From positions 196,158,685 to 196,222,684 of the forward strand of contig JAHLJT010000631.1 in the NCBI GenBank assembly GCA_031308135.1: 64,000 nt of DNA. The letters are read 5' to 3'. The number at the start of each line of letters is the position of its first letter. The stretch's first letter is position 1. Below the pieces are notes generated by a model. It saw only the letters and a list, made by a program, of their open reading frames with translations, had not been told where the DNA came from and searched no databases. The DNA comes from Acheta domesticus. Its lineage: Eukaryota; Arthropoda; Insecta; Orthoptera; Gryllidae. Position numbers and translations under genes: made by a program. This document shows positions 45,340 to 56,744 of this stretch, piece after piece.

Positions 45340-45665
45340 GGCATTGATATTAGCCTGAAGCGCGCTCCGCCTCTTGTGACGCGGACAAAGGCGCGGCGGC
45401 AGCAAACTTAGCGCTGGAAATGTGCGCTCATGTCCAGGAGCGAGTGCGACAAAGCCCACTTTTGACCGATTGTTTGCCGAGTGAGCAAGCGAACACTCCA
45501 TCGCGCGGTGGACGCGCCTAAAACCCGGGGGGTGGGCGCTCACAAGAGCATCGGGATGTATATGCATGAGGTCGCTACGCAAGCAGCCTGGAGAGGTTGC
45601 GCGGAATAAGCCGGCGCATACTCGGGCGAAGAGGGGGCAGACACGGCAGCTGAACTTTCCCGGCA
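45340..45665. promoter_or_regulatory. CpG-rich island
   Basis: Balanced to high GC with many CpG (GACGCGGACAAAGGCGCGGCGG near 45380). A 92-codon minus frame (45304-45582) and a short plus frame overlap; no domain recognised. The island is flanked by AT-rich DNA on both sides. Confidence 0.4.
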
Positions 45666-45704
45666 GAGGGGTGAGACAGTGGGATCACATCCTGCCGTGC
45701 GACA

Positions 45705-45756
45705 AAATTTTATTTTATTTACTTACTTACTTATTTATTTGTTTGTTTATTTATTG
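45705..45756 (+). repeat. Microsatellite, ATTT/ACTT/GTTT tetranucleotides
   Basis: An interrupted tetranucleotide run goes TATTTTATTT, then ACTTACTTACTT, then ATTTATTTGTTTGTTT and ATTTATTT, immediately after the CpG-rich block. Confidence 0.85.
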
Positions 45757-47060
45757 ACGGGTTGTTCGATTCTAAAACAGGTTTTTTCACTAAAACTATT
45801 AGGGCTTTTATCAGAAATATTCATGCAGTATTAACTTCGAATAGAAATTTGAAACTTGAAACTAGCGTAATACAAGAAGTACGATATAAAACATACAACG
45901 TACAATATTAAATTTCCATCAACCAACACTTAAGGTCATGGAATATAATGATTCCCTAAGTCCAAAGATAATGAATACATTCTCTCTGCAACTTCTCTAT
46001 TAGAATCAAGGATCATGTATTTCACTGTAAGGTTTACTAGAAATACTCATTATATAGAAGCAATTTTGAATGTGCCACACTACGTTGCCTTGTACTGCGC
46101 ATTTTTGTCAGGGCAAAAACTTTAAATTCCCATTATTGCAGTAAACTTAGTATGTAAGCTTTTAAAAATTATAGTTCTAACCGCTAATCTAAACGTATGT
46201 CTTTTAAAGTTGTACAATATGTTATCAACGTAAAAGTAGGCTTTTGACAAATTGTTTATTAACTTTATTTACTATTTTGAACTTAGTTAATAATGCGGGG
46301 GAATATCGCTACTCACCTATCCTCTACTTCTTTATTCTATTGTTCTATTCAGTATTTTCGATCCACATCTGGTTGAAAGTCCTAGTTATATTGAATGTGA
46401 GCTAGTAGCATCACATTCATTATTAATATTCATGTTATAGCAAAGTGTAATCAAACAAATTAGTGGAATACAGCATTCAATTCCTTCGTAAGTAACCAAA
46501 ATATATCACTTCTAATGTTATTTAAAAGAACCTGCAGTCCATTGCCTCTTGAAATCTTGAATGGTCGAGAGGATACTGGAGCTTATCGTAGGTAATACTG
46601 CGAGTATTTTGGAAATTATCAATAAATCCCAGACAAGAAGAGAGGAGGGGATTATTTAAGAATTTCCAAAGCACAGGTGGTATTTAATAGGACTATTCCA
46701 CGAATGAAATTATGTTCACCAAAGTTCCAAACTACGCCAAATATTGAAAATATGTTAAAACCAATGAGATTATGTTATAGTACGTAGGCGATTTACTAGA
46801 CATTGACATAGCAATCGATATATACCGCTTCCTAAGATAGATGAGTCACAGTTTGTGATTGGCCTGCCGGGAGAAGCGGTAAGAAAAGTCGGATAGAAAA
46901 AGCGATACACTTTTGAGACACAAAATGCCCTGATTTGGCATTTTTATGGATAGTTAAACACTATTGGTTTTAATTTCACGAGTGGAGTAGTCGATGTAAT
47001 TTGTTCATCTAATGTTCATCACATTTAAAACACGTACGGTAAAACAAGTACTATACTTTT
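45757..47060. other. AT-rich DNA, nothing recognised
   Basis: No gene, RNA or mobile-element signal was seen up to the SINE at 47061. Confidence 0.35.
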
Positions 47061-47545
47061 TCATTGATTCCAAGCGTATCGACTGCTAAAGTCATTAATC
47101 CCGTTAATGTAGTGGACGTGTTTTGCTCGAGAGGTGGCGGAGATCTTCCCCTACTGGAAAGTGAGATCCGGTGCCTATCTATCGGCGGCTCCCGGGGTTT
47201 CCCCATCCAGGTGTCTCCCACCAGAGAGTCACAGCCCCAGCTGGAACAAGCTCTAAGCTTCCGACCGTTCTCCAGACATGTGTGATAGTACGGACAAGAA
47301 AGAGGTAGGAATGTCCGCGCGCGGTCCGTGGCCTGTTTGTTACGGTACTGCTTCGGCATTCGCCTGGTGTTGATCCGAGAAACCACGGAAAACTACCGAT
47401 CAGAGCAGTCGGCCGCTATAATTCTCCTCCAGCCAGCGACTGAACTCGAACCAGCTATCTAGCAAGTGCCGAAAACCCTGCCACCGTCAGAATTCAAGCT
47501 TAAGACCTCCCGGTGCAATGCTCTAAGCCAGCTCACCCGGTAAAA
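47061..47545 (-). mobile_element. SINE family 1, copy D
   Basis: Reverse-strand copy with the tail side at low coordinates (TCATTGATTCCAAGCG, matching the reverse of CGCTCGGAATCATTAAC). Blocks follow: GTGGCGG, GAGATCCGGTGCC, CCCGGGGTTTCCCCATCCAGG, TGTCTCCCACCAG, AGCTTCCGACC, GGCATTCGCCTGGTGTTG, ACCACGGAAAACTACCGATCAG and TAATTCTCCTCCAG. The tRNA-like head at about 47490-47545 reads GTGAGCTGGCTTAGAG on the minus strand, with a decayed B box. Frames crossing it are chance. Confidence 0.75.
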
Positions 47546-47589
47546 CTGCAACAATTTCTTCCCATTCAGTGACTTGTCCTTTTGTATGA

Positions 47590-47840
47590 GAGTCCCTGTC
47601 ACTGTGCGACGGCCAGTTGGGAGCCCGCGGCGCTCGCAGCGCACCGCAGCGGCAGGTGTAAAAATCAGCGCGCCGAGGCGCACACACCGCGCGGCGCCGC
47701 TCCTGGGATGCCGCTCACCCGCGCATATTTCCGCGGAAATCGCAATTAATTGGGACCTTTACCAATTTTCCACCGGCCACCCTCGCGCCGGGTGCCTGCG
47801 CGTTTTCTCGCAGCCGCTAGCATGCCTCCTCTCCCACTCC
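47590..47840. promoter_or_regulatory. CpG island with palindromic CAATTAATTG
   Basis: A CpG-rich block (GGAGCCCGCGGCGCTCGCAG, CGCGCGGCGCCGC) ending near 47840. Inside, at 47743-47752, is the perfect palindrome CAATTAATTG, embedded between CCGCGGAAATCG and GGGACC. Such paired AATTA cores are classical homeodomain dimer sites. No exon recognised. Confidence 0.45.
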
Positions 47841-49595
47841 ACGTTCCACCTCCTATTTCCCGTCCCTGTATGTACTGTCTCCTGCAACCGTATCCCCTCC
47901 GAGTCCTGCTTCACTTCACTTTGCCTCTAAACGTTCCACCATGTCCAGTACCTCCACGACCCACCTCACACTGTTTTTTTTGATAAGCAATACTTGGTCA
48001 CCGACCTTCTGACTCATGGAGATTTGCACGTAACATAAAAAGGAATGCTGATTAAACATTTAAATACATCTGTGTTAAAAAAAAACACAGATAAATATCC
48101 TACAAGTGTATCATAATGAAAAGTGCTCTTCTCAATAACGTTATGAATTAAAAGAAAAGGTTGATGTAAGAAACCTAAATATCTTCAAACCTTCAATGTT
48201 TATAAGCATGTCCCTGTAAAAATATTCCTATAATCTTAAATTACTGTTTTCTTCAGCCGACATTTGAGTAGAACACGGATTGTTAATGCAATGATTGATG
48301 AAAACGAATGTACCCAATCACGAAGATAAACCCCCTCACTTGTAATTATACAAATACGATGAAATAACAGAGAATTACTTCATTACATGTTTTCTTCCTT
48401 GTAACTGTTCCTTAAAAAGTTTCAGTTGGTAATTGATCATTACGCAGCGTCGAATCATAAATACTCAACTTTCTTTTTTCATTATATTTCTGAATATGTT
48501 TTTATAATATCTCGCATATCACTTGATCTGGCGCTATTAGATACCCCTCTACGGGAAACGTTTTGTAAGGAATACTTAATGAAATAGATTTCTAAATCTT
48601 TAAGATACTTACGTTTACTAATATTAATTTTCTTGAGAAGTAAGAACGTTAATAGTTCTGTATGTTGCAAATTTTATTTTATATTACAAGAAGGTAAATT
48701 TCAATTACAAGAACCTACGTATTTACTTACAAAATAAACACGTGCATGAAACTTTTTGTGGTATCTACATTTTTTCTTGACTTCTTTGTACAAGTGAAGA
48801 ATAAATAATCGTTTCTTTAAAGACAATATTGGTTTTTCTTTGCCCATCGATAAGTTGATTACGCTTGCAACTCTAAAAATAATAATTTTCGGATTATGCC
48901 GTTAATAGGTGAGTAGAGAAGCGCATCAGAGTCTTCAACTGAATATATCTGTGGATGTCATTTCCATGCGAATAAATTATTCCTCTCTTCCACGCAGACA
49001 GACATGTTGTACACAAAGCGTTTGTGAATACGAAACTCGCAAACGTGTAACGTTCACACGTAGACAAACGATAAAATGATTCCATCATGAGATTAATATT
49101 CAAAAGCCCGCAAATATACAATTAATAAAACTAGAGCACTATTTTTTCTCGCAGATATGCTGTATACCTTCCATCTACAACGCAATTCAATCATTTGTCA
49201 CTAATTTAAATATTAATAACAATCACAGTGATATTGACTTTTCCCAAAAAAGTTGTAAACGTGTAATTTTATTGAAAATCAGAAATTAAACTATTTATCA
49301 TGAGTCAGTAATTAAATTTGAATAAAAAAGTAGCAGACAATATTAATGTCAATTGTAATGTAAATAAAATTATTTCATTAAAACAGTTCCAAAATAATAT
49401 CTTGTATGATAAAGCGTATTATGTCCATGCATGTTGCCTGAGTTTTACATAAATTCGAACTGTTATGGCGACTCAAATGTTCTTGCCGGGCAGCTGGTCT
49501 CACTGTGTGGCATACTAATGAATTGTCTTTGGAATGAGGCCACAAAGGACCAGGGGAGCTAATTCCGTGTAGTGTTCTCCTGCCACAATGGCTTG
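47841..49595. other. AT-rich DNA, nothing recognised
   Basis: The first 150 bp are C/T-rich and give Pro-rich chance frames. The remainder is AT-rich, with frames under 80 codons except the left part of a 134-codon minus frame (49378-49782) lacking any motif. Confidence 0.35.
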
Positions 49596-49599
49596 GGTT

Positions 49600-50880
49600 G
49601 CTAGGCTGTGTACGGTCACGCGCCTCTGTGTAGGCCTGCGAGGACCGGCCTGCGAGGACGCACACACCTCGCTCCATTGAATTCTCTCGCCAGTCTCTTC
49701 GGAACTCACCACACCTCCTTTGGCATCTCCCGCTCAGATGCTTCAACGTTGCCTTCATCACTTCCGCCTTCGACATTGCCATCGCGTTAAAACAATTTCT
49801 CAGCGGCAGTTCACATCGCTTCCATCGGTGACTCCCCTGCTATTGTCGCTTCCGCGACCACTTCCCAGACGCATTCTCCAGACTTCCACAGCAGCCCTCG
49901 TCATAGACTGCTGACAACGTCGTGCATACTGGCACGTGGGTAGTACCAACATCTCCTCTATCCCCAACATCCTCTCCACCAACATCCACCAACACCAAAG
50001 CTAACGCTCCCATCACTACTACTGCCATTGACCTCACCATCGAAGCTACATCTCCTCAATTATCACCATCGCCTCCAGCATCATTTCTAGGAAAGCGCAC
50101 ATTACACTCCCATCCTCTTTACCCCCATTGCCGCTGTTACCTTAGCGAGTCGCCTGCGAGGTCGCCTCCCAAACGACCACTTCGCCTCCGCCTCTACCAC
50201 TCTCCATCTACGCCCTCGCCCCGCCGCATCCCGCCCCACCTCTGCTCCCGCCCCGCCCTTCTCTCCCCGCCCCTGCCCATTCGTCTCCGTCATCACTTTC
50301 AAGGCGAACTCACAACCTCCATCCCTACCTCTGCTCTATGCCCTGCTCCCCGCCTAGCCCCTGACCTACCCCCTGCCCCCACCCCGACCACCCTCGCCAC
50401 GTCTACTACTGCCTCTCCCATCCCCACCACACTCACCCCCGCCACGCTCTTTTGCGTCCGCCTCCACCTCCAAGGCGGACTCGCAACCTCCAACCCCACC
50501 CCGGCTCCGCCCACCGACTGCCTCTGCGACGCAGACCAGGCAGGAGGCCGCCCCGGGCGACCCGTGACGTCAAACCAATTTGCAGGGCCCGTAATTGGGC
50601 CCAGCCTGTGCCGCCGCGCCGCCGGCGCCGTTTTTGCCCGATTACGCGCGGCCCAGCGCCCTGCTGCGCCCGTCCCGCCCCGCCCCGCCCCACCCTTCCC
50701 CGCCCCGCCACGCCCCCGCCCGCCTGCGGCCAAGACGCCGCGCCGCTTCTGCCGCCGAGGGGCCCCGCCCATCTCTTTGGCCCGGGGTCGCCCGCTAGGC
50801 ACCGCTCGTGCTGCCCTTACGGCCGCCTTCCTTCTCCATCCTCGCTGCTCTCACTGTTTTGCCACTTTCTGTACGTCTTG
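49600..50880. promoter_or_regulatory. Long C-rich then CpG-rich island
   Basis: The left part (49700-50500) is pyrimidine-rich on the plus strand with CCTCC/CCACC words, the mirror of the purine-rich islands elsewhere. The right part (50500-50820) is CpG-dense. TAATTG occurs at 50592-50597 inside GGGCCCGTAATTGGGCCC-like sequence. TGACGTCA lies at about 50564-50571, a CRE-type palindrome. The longest frame in the window, 354 codons (49922-50986 plus), spans it; it is Pro/Ser/Thr-rich in the pyrimidine-rich part and Pro/Ala/Arg-rich in the CpG part, without a domain, and overlaps a 167-codon minus frame. Confidence 0.5.
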
Positions 50881-52913
50881 CCACTTAGGCAGAAATAGTT
50901 ATATGTCTGCTCTTGATTTTCGCGTGTTTCAAATCAACTGCGTTACTTACTTCAATTATATGTATTCAGTATTGAAAATTTTCTGACCTGCAAATATATA
51001 AATTTTATCACTTCAGTCATCATGTATTTGCTACCTCCATTCTTACCACTCTTGTACAGCATCTTTATTATCTTGCAAACTATGACTTGGCCACGTGCAT
51101 TTTGCCACTTGAAATATCTTTGGCATCTTTTTCAATTTTACCGACCCTCCGGCAGTCGGGTACCCTTAGGTTTCGGGGTAGAGGATGCTATTTTAGTTAG
51201 AAAGCGTACTTTTTGTCCTTGTGCAGTCATTCTTTCTCGTTTAATTTATTCTAGTAAGAACTCACGTTTAGAAAAGAAGAATCTCTAAAATAATCATATG
51301 AAGAAACCATCATATTGTTTGTTATTTTTCTTTAATTATTTTCAATAAATAATAATTTATTACTTATTAATATTTTATAAATATACGTATTATTTTATTA
51401 TAACTTTCTTATTTGTGTAATGTCCACGTTTCAAGTCTACGAGCAAATTGTCTGTACCTAATAATTTTATTTTATTAATATATTAGTAATAAAAATAAAT
51501 AATGATGAGTTTGGCGATACCCTTTATATATTCATCTGTGGAGCCGATTTCATTGAATAGTTATTTTTACGTTGCAGTTAATAAACCCGTAAACCCGTCA
51601 TACCTTCCCTTCATATCTTCAATATCGCAGTTTTTTTTTCTAGAACATACTGTAGGCTACAGAATCGCAAAAACAGACCTTTTCTTGCCCGCTCGTACCC
51701 CAACACACTCCACCCTACCATCCCCTCCGTCGCTCAGCCGAAGTGATTCCTTCCCGTAGGCCACGTACCTGACCGTCATGAATCCTGAATGAGAAGAGCA
51801 TAGAAAGAAAGTTGCTGCAGCTTATGACCTGACGCTCATCTCCTCTGCCGAGCCCTGCCGTGTCTGCAACGGCTGTGTATGACTGGCGGCAGAGATTCGC
51901 TTTTGCTAAATTACCATGACAAGAGCAGGTGTCCCTAGACTTGGGTCGCGAGACAATACATACGATATTACCTCCAGTTTTTCTGAGCCTTCCTTCTTTT
52001 CGTTCAATTTTCGTTCCTTTACAGTTGTGTCCACAACGGTAACGTCTCTCTGATGGGTTTCGTCAGTTTGTCAGAGGGTTCCGTTCCGTTCCATCCGTCT
52101 GTCAGGGTTAATTTCCATTTCATTACGATTTACCTTAACTAGGTTTGTTAGCCTCAGTGAAATACATATTCACAAGCACACACAATTATCCACGCCTAGG
52201 AGAAGATTGAACTCGAGATCCTTGAATTCGAGTTTGTTAATGTCTTTCTGAGGGAGCCGTCTGGGTCAGTTCTGCTCAGTCCAGCTTCAAATTCAGAAAA
52301 TGCTGCAACTATTTATGTAAATCATCTAATTGTAAAAATGTTTCTGCTTCAGTAACCTTCGTTTTCCGAGTTAGTCCTTTTCCTTCTTCTACTTCTTGTT
52401 CCTTCACTTTTCGTATTTCTCTTCATCTTCTACATTGTCATTCACATTTGTACTTCACAAATTTCGAAAAGTTTGCCAATGTGTCATTTACACCCAGCCT
52501 TTCTCAAAGGCCATCTTATTCTTTACGTTTTTGGACTCCTCTTTTTCTGTTATCCTTTATCATGCGTTTATGAAGTAACTTATTTTATTATCTTAAAAAT
52601 ATTTACAATCCTCATTTCTGTCAGCAACCATCGTCATTATAACGTACCTCTTAACCCTTCGTCTTTGCAAACGAAACTTACTCATTTCCTCCACTTGTCA
52701 TCATGTGTCCTCCTCGCGATTCTATTCAAATGTAAACAAATGATACGTGTTGATATCCAGTATAAACACATGTCGTCAGAAGTGGTGTCTTATCTAGTAT
52801 ACATTTGAAAAGTAGCTGGAAGACAATCGTTAATTGTAAATGCATGATGCAAACAGCAATGGTGACGTAACAGGGTCACTGATCTTGATTGTGCGTTGGC
52901 GTCGTGAACTTTC

Positions 52914-52915
<2 letters not shown>
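50881..52915. other. AT-rich DNA, nothing recognised
   Basis: No gene was identified. A small palindrome CCGACCCTCCGGCAGTCGG lies near 51141, and repeated CCGTT words occur at about 52080. Frames of 85-111 codons (51502-51759, 52473-52808) look like chance translations. Confidence 0.35.

Positions 52916-52916
<1 letters not shown>

Positions 52917-52971
<55 letters not shown>
52917..52971. repeat. (TA)n microsatellite, about 27 units
   Basis: An uninterrupted TA dinucleotide run of about 55 bp. It explains the Ile/Tyr-repeat stretches in overlapping frames on both strands. Confidence 0.97.
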
Positions 52972-52973
<2 letters not shown>

Positions 52974-53259
52974 AAATGAATGTTGCTGTGCCTGACCTCA
53001 CCTACCCTACGAATAAAATTATAAGACTCGCGTTGTGGATAGAAAAGAGAGACCGCGAGCCTGGGCGACTCCAGGAGTGGGATGTATGGGGGAGGGGAGG
53101 TGGGGGAAGTCACGGCCTGGCGATGAGGTAGAGGTAAATAAGTATATTGAAAAAATGTATTGCTAGAATGAAAGCCATTTATATGCCTGACGTCATCTGG
53201 AATGAAATGGGCAATTCCCGTCTACTACCTCCTCAATCGACCTTTCACCCCTCGCTCCT

Positions 53260-53645
53260 TCCGTCCCAGGCGTCTCCCGTCCTCGAGCGGCGCCCGCAAA
53301 GAGCTCCAGGCAGCCTTCCACCCCCCGCCTGCCCCGCTCGGCTTCCGCGCCCGCTTCTGCCCTGCGGGACACGCCCCCGAATTACGGCGGCGCGCGGGGA
53401 TCAGATACAGGCCGCACGGCGCGCGACCGGCGGCGCGACAGCCGGTTAGAGCTGAGCCGAGGGCACTGCCGCACGCCGCCGGCCTACGTGCCGAGGCCGA
53501 CGCAGATAGCGGGTGTTTGTGGCGGAACAACGCGGTAACGTACAGGTGTTGCGACTCCGAAGAAGAGGATTCGCGAAATGAGAGCGCGGGGTCGGGCACG
53601 CAGGTTCTGCGCTTCGGCGCTCGAGAAAGCTCGTATCTTCCCGAC
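53260..53645. promoter_or_regulatory. CpG island
   Basis: CpG-dense block with several overlapping frames on both strands (53147-53449, 53202-53660 plus; 53225-53599 and 53446-54060 minus), none with a recognisable domain. It contains GAATTACGGCGGCGCG at about 53379 and two CpG-rich palindromic stretches. TGACGTCA occurs just upstream at about 53188-53195. Confidence 0.45.
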
Positions 53646-54652
53646 TATGCCGAGGCATGAAAGAAACATCAAACGAAAACTGCCGGAGGAATGCGTTTCT
53701 CGCGGAGGTCTTAAAAGATAAAAGGGAAAGAAATCTTTGTGTTTGTGTGGAGATGAGAATATCACATCTGCGTGCGTAAAGTTTGCAAAGCGCCTTTCTT
53801 TCCTTCGTCGAGTGTAAAGCTTGCGAAGCGACATCGTAAGTAGTAACACAATTGTTGGCAAAACCGAGGGAATACGTTTTGTCGAAGTGTCGAAATAAAA
53901 GCAATCTGTAAATTGGAAGATATTTTATATCAAATAAAATTTTAACATTTTGACCTTTGAAGATAATATGTGAGGTGATTTGGAAAACATACGAAGGATA
54001 GGTCAAGTTCTTTTTTAATTGCCTCCTTTGTAGAATTAATGGTGTTTTATTTACATTCAACGTTAATTATTAAGGTTTCTTGTATCTAAAATTAAAAATT
54101 CAGTTTTAATTACCTGAAATTGTTCACGTTATTCCATAAGAGATAATCAAGGGAGAGAGTATTATTCTCCATTACTCCTTTATACTCCATTAAATTGTAA
54201 GTAAAAGTAGTTAAAATTACGAGATGTATTATAGTTCATTTATACATTCTAAGTGTCCAGAAAATCAAGTTATGAGAGAGTATTCATTCATGACATTTTA
54301 TTTCAGTTAAACCTATCTGAATTACCACTTCTATTAAAAGACTAAACGTCTCAATGACAGAGTTTGCTTGGAACAGAGACTGAATCCCAAATATTCTATG
54401 AAAATTATCCCTCTGTCAACAGACTACTCCCCTCTCCGACCAGCCACCAGTCCTTAAAAGCAATTTTTCTGATTTACACCTTTGAAAAGACAGGAAAAGA
54501 CAGGATTGTCAGGAAAACTATGCAGTACTCCGAAATTCCCGTCGTTAAAATGAAACTTGGCGATGTTGTAAAAAACCATTAGTGCGACTTTCTCCGTGGC
54601 TCAGCTTCATACTCGAGGATACCGGAAGGCGGCAGGCGGATTCCGGGAATCA
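53646..54652. other. AT-rich DNA, nothing recognised
   Basis: No gene, RNA gene or repeat relation was recognised in this spacer. Confidence 0.35.
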
Positions 54653-55271
54653 AGAATAGTACATTATGAAACGATGATGTAATGATGGGTATTAATACAC
54701 GAGTGTGATATTACGATACGAGCAAGGAACGAGCAAGTACCGTAAACTTCACACGACTGAATTAATACCCATTACATCGAGTTTCATGCGGTACTTTTTC
54801 TACGACTTTTATAAGTTAAACTTTTACACTGAATCGTTTCGTTCCCGTTGACATAAAGGATTCACCTAAGGTCACCTAGCGAACGCTCCCTAACCCTACC
54901 CTCGCATGCTACCGCAGGTGGCTTCGGCCACCAGCCAACCTGCGAGGGAGTACTGCGCTAGTCAAACAGGTTCAAGGTAAAATTACGTTTCAATTTATTT
55001 TAAATAATATTCCACCTAAACTTTCTAATAATAATAGAAAATGAAATTGACAAGCAGAATATAATTTCAAACGTAATTTTAATGTACGCAATCGAACGAA
55101 ACATTTACTAGAACGATTCCCAATGATTAATTAAGTTTCAATAGTTGGTTTGTAAACTTCTCTGTGATTGGTCAAGAACCTGTATCATAATGAAAACTGT
55201 ATCAACCATCGTACACATATGGAACTGGTGTAACCATCAAACGGCATCATTATAAAATGGGAATAGAAAAA
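54653..55271. repeat. Dispersed repeat R2, copy 2
   Basis: Homologous to 24947-25743. The first 150 bp form an inverted repeat: left arm about 54655-54700 (AGTACATTATGAAACGATGA... GGGTATTAATAC) and right arm 54759-54802 (ATTAATACCCATTACATCGA ... GTACTTTTTC). Next come TTTTATAAGTTAAACTTTTA, a strong hairpin at 54899-54948, CAATCGAACGAAACATTTAC, AGAACGATTCCCAATGATTA, and ATGGGAATAGAAAAA at the right end. The repeat has no coding capacity. The left inverted-repeat module may be a separate MITE or a subterminal structure of a larger element. Confidence 0.75.
54899..54948. other. Hairpin with TTCG tetraloop inside repeat R2
   Basis: CCCTCGCA (54899-54906) pairs with TGCGAGGG (54941-54948), and inside it GGTGGC (54917-54922) pairs with GCCACC (54927-54932) around a TTCG loop. 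This gives a two-part stem with internal loops. In copy 1 the outer 3' arm (TGCGAGGG) is intact but the inner stem has decayed. Confidence 0.75.
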
Positions 55272-55748
55272 CAAAAAACCGTGGTACCAGGTCTGCTTGC
55301 TCCATTTCAGTTTCAGCTATTCTAATGAGACGGCGGAAATGAAAGTGACTTAAAGTTTCGTTCTTTTAATTAACAGAGCCTTCTTTACCTTACTTTTGAG
55401 CTCCTAAGACACGGAATGTATCATGCCTACCCCAATGACTTATTGATTCTATACAAGAAAATGGAGTTTCCATGCCAATAGACAACTATTGGAAGTAATG
55501 AAGCTGAAAATGATAGTGCTTTTTCCGAAAAGTAGATCAAAATATGTTTAAATGAATTCAAAAATATTGTAAATATTTCTAAAAAAGCATGTAGATCACA
55601 AAGGGAAATTAAAAGTTTGTCAGAATATTACATTTTTAATAATTGGTGCTGACGTAATACTAAAAAAGTTTATAAAAGCTTGATATAACAGGCACTTTCC
55701 TAAACATCCGATAACTAGTAATTATAGATTATTTTTGGTAAAAAAATT

Positions 55749-55830
55749 AGATTCCCTCTATTAAGCGACCCTCCCTTCTAACCACTTTTTTCACGGATCC
55801 AACAATTAGAGAAGTGGTTGCTAACACAGA
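55749..55830. mobile_element. Remnant resembling a pogo/Tigger-type terminus
   Basis: ATTCCCTCTATTAAGCGACC (55751-55770) resembles the CCTCTATTAAGCGACC termini of pogo/Tigger-like DNA transposons as I recall them. It is followed by AACCACTT (about 55780) and, 32 bp later, by its complement AAGTGGTT (about 55812). No second terminus, target duplication or transposase was located, so this is at most a fragment. Confidence 0.3.
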
Positions 55831-56744
55831 TTTCACCATATTATTCATTTTATTCAATAAAGTGACAATCTCAAATCAAGAAATATTTTGTAAATTTTAA
55901 ACAAAAAATTGAAAGAAAATAGGGAAATACGATATCTCAAAACCTGGCATAATATTCATTATACTCCAACAACACCGTGTATGCCAATATCATTCGATAT
56001 CCTTCATTAGGAATTTCCTTGTGTCATTGTTTTTCCGAATATTGTGTTTGTGAATAATACTATTTTTTTTAATTTACGCAGCTGATAAAAACCACATAAA
56101 ACGACTCTTCACCTACACGAGTAGCATCCCGCAAACATAACTCCTGTAATCCCAATTTCCAACCGCAAATCACTTAATATTTTCGTTACGAGAAATACAA
56201 ATGGAAACACATTGCTGTGATAATCCCTCGGTAAAATAAAGCTTTGTAAAACTATAACATACCAACATAGTATCGTATTGCCAAACACAGTTATATTTAA
56301 TACATCTCTATAGGATGAATATTTTAGTAATTTAGAAAATTATTTCGCAATCCAACAAAATAATTTAGTAATTCGAAAATAATGCTTGAAAATTCATAGG
56401 CATTTTTTCTTCGTAGTGTTACAATAAATTTAGTTGACTGCATCTAAAATATAGACACGTTTAACGATTTTGAGAGCTTTTTAAGGTCAAACAAGGCGTG
56501 AAAATGAATTTGGAAGAAAATCCTCGATTCGTGTGAAGTTATGAGGAAAATCTATCGAAATAATTTTAAAGAAAAGGGTGTAAGTCATAGTGCGTTTTGA
56601 TTTTACTCAAACGAATATTTAAAGTCTCATATTCATAATTTTCATAACGGCAACTCAGATTGTTTATTTCTTCCTTTTCCAAGTTTAAAACGCACATAAT
56701 AGAAATCCAAAATATTTTTTATGTAAGGGAATCCAAAATTGATT

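Noticed and set aside
49922..50986. 354-codon plus-strand open frame, the longest in the window
   Set aside because: It is Pro/Ser/Thr-rich through a pyrimidine-rich tract and then Pro/Ala/Arg-rich through CpG-rich DNA, overlaps long frames on the other strand, and shows no domain; stop codons are rare by composition.
52790..53131. Frames with long Ile/Tyr alternations
   Set aside because: Translation of the (TA)n microsatellite at 52917-52971.
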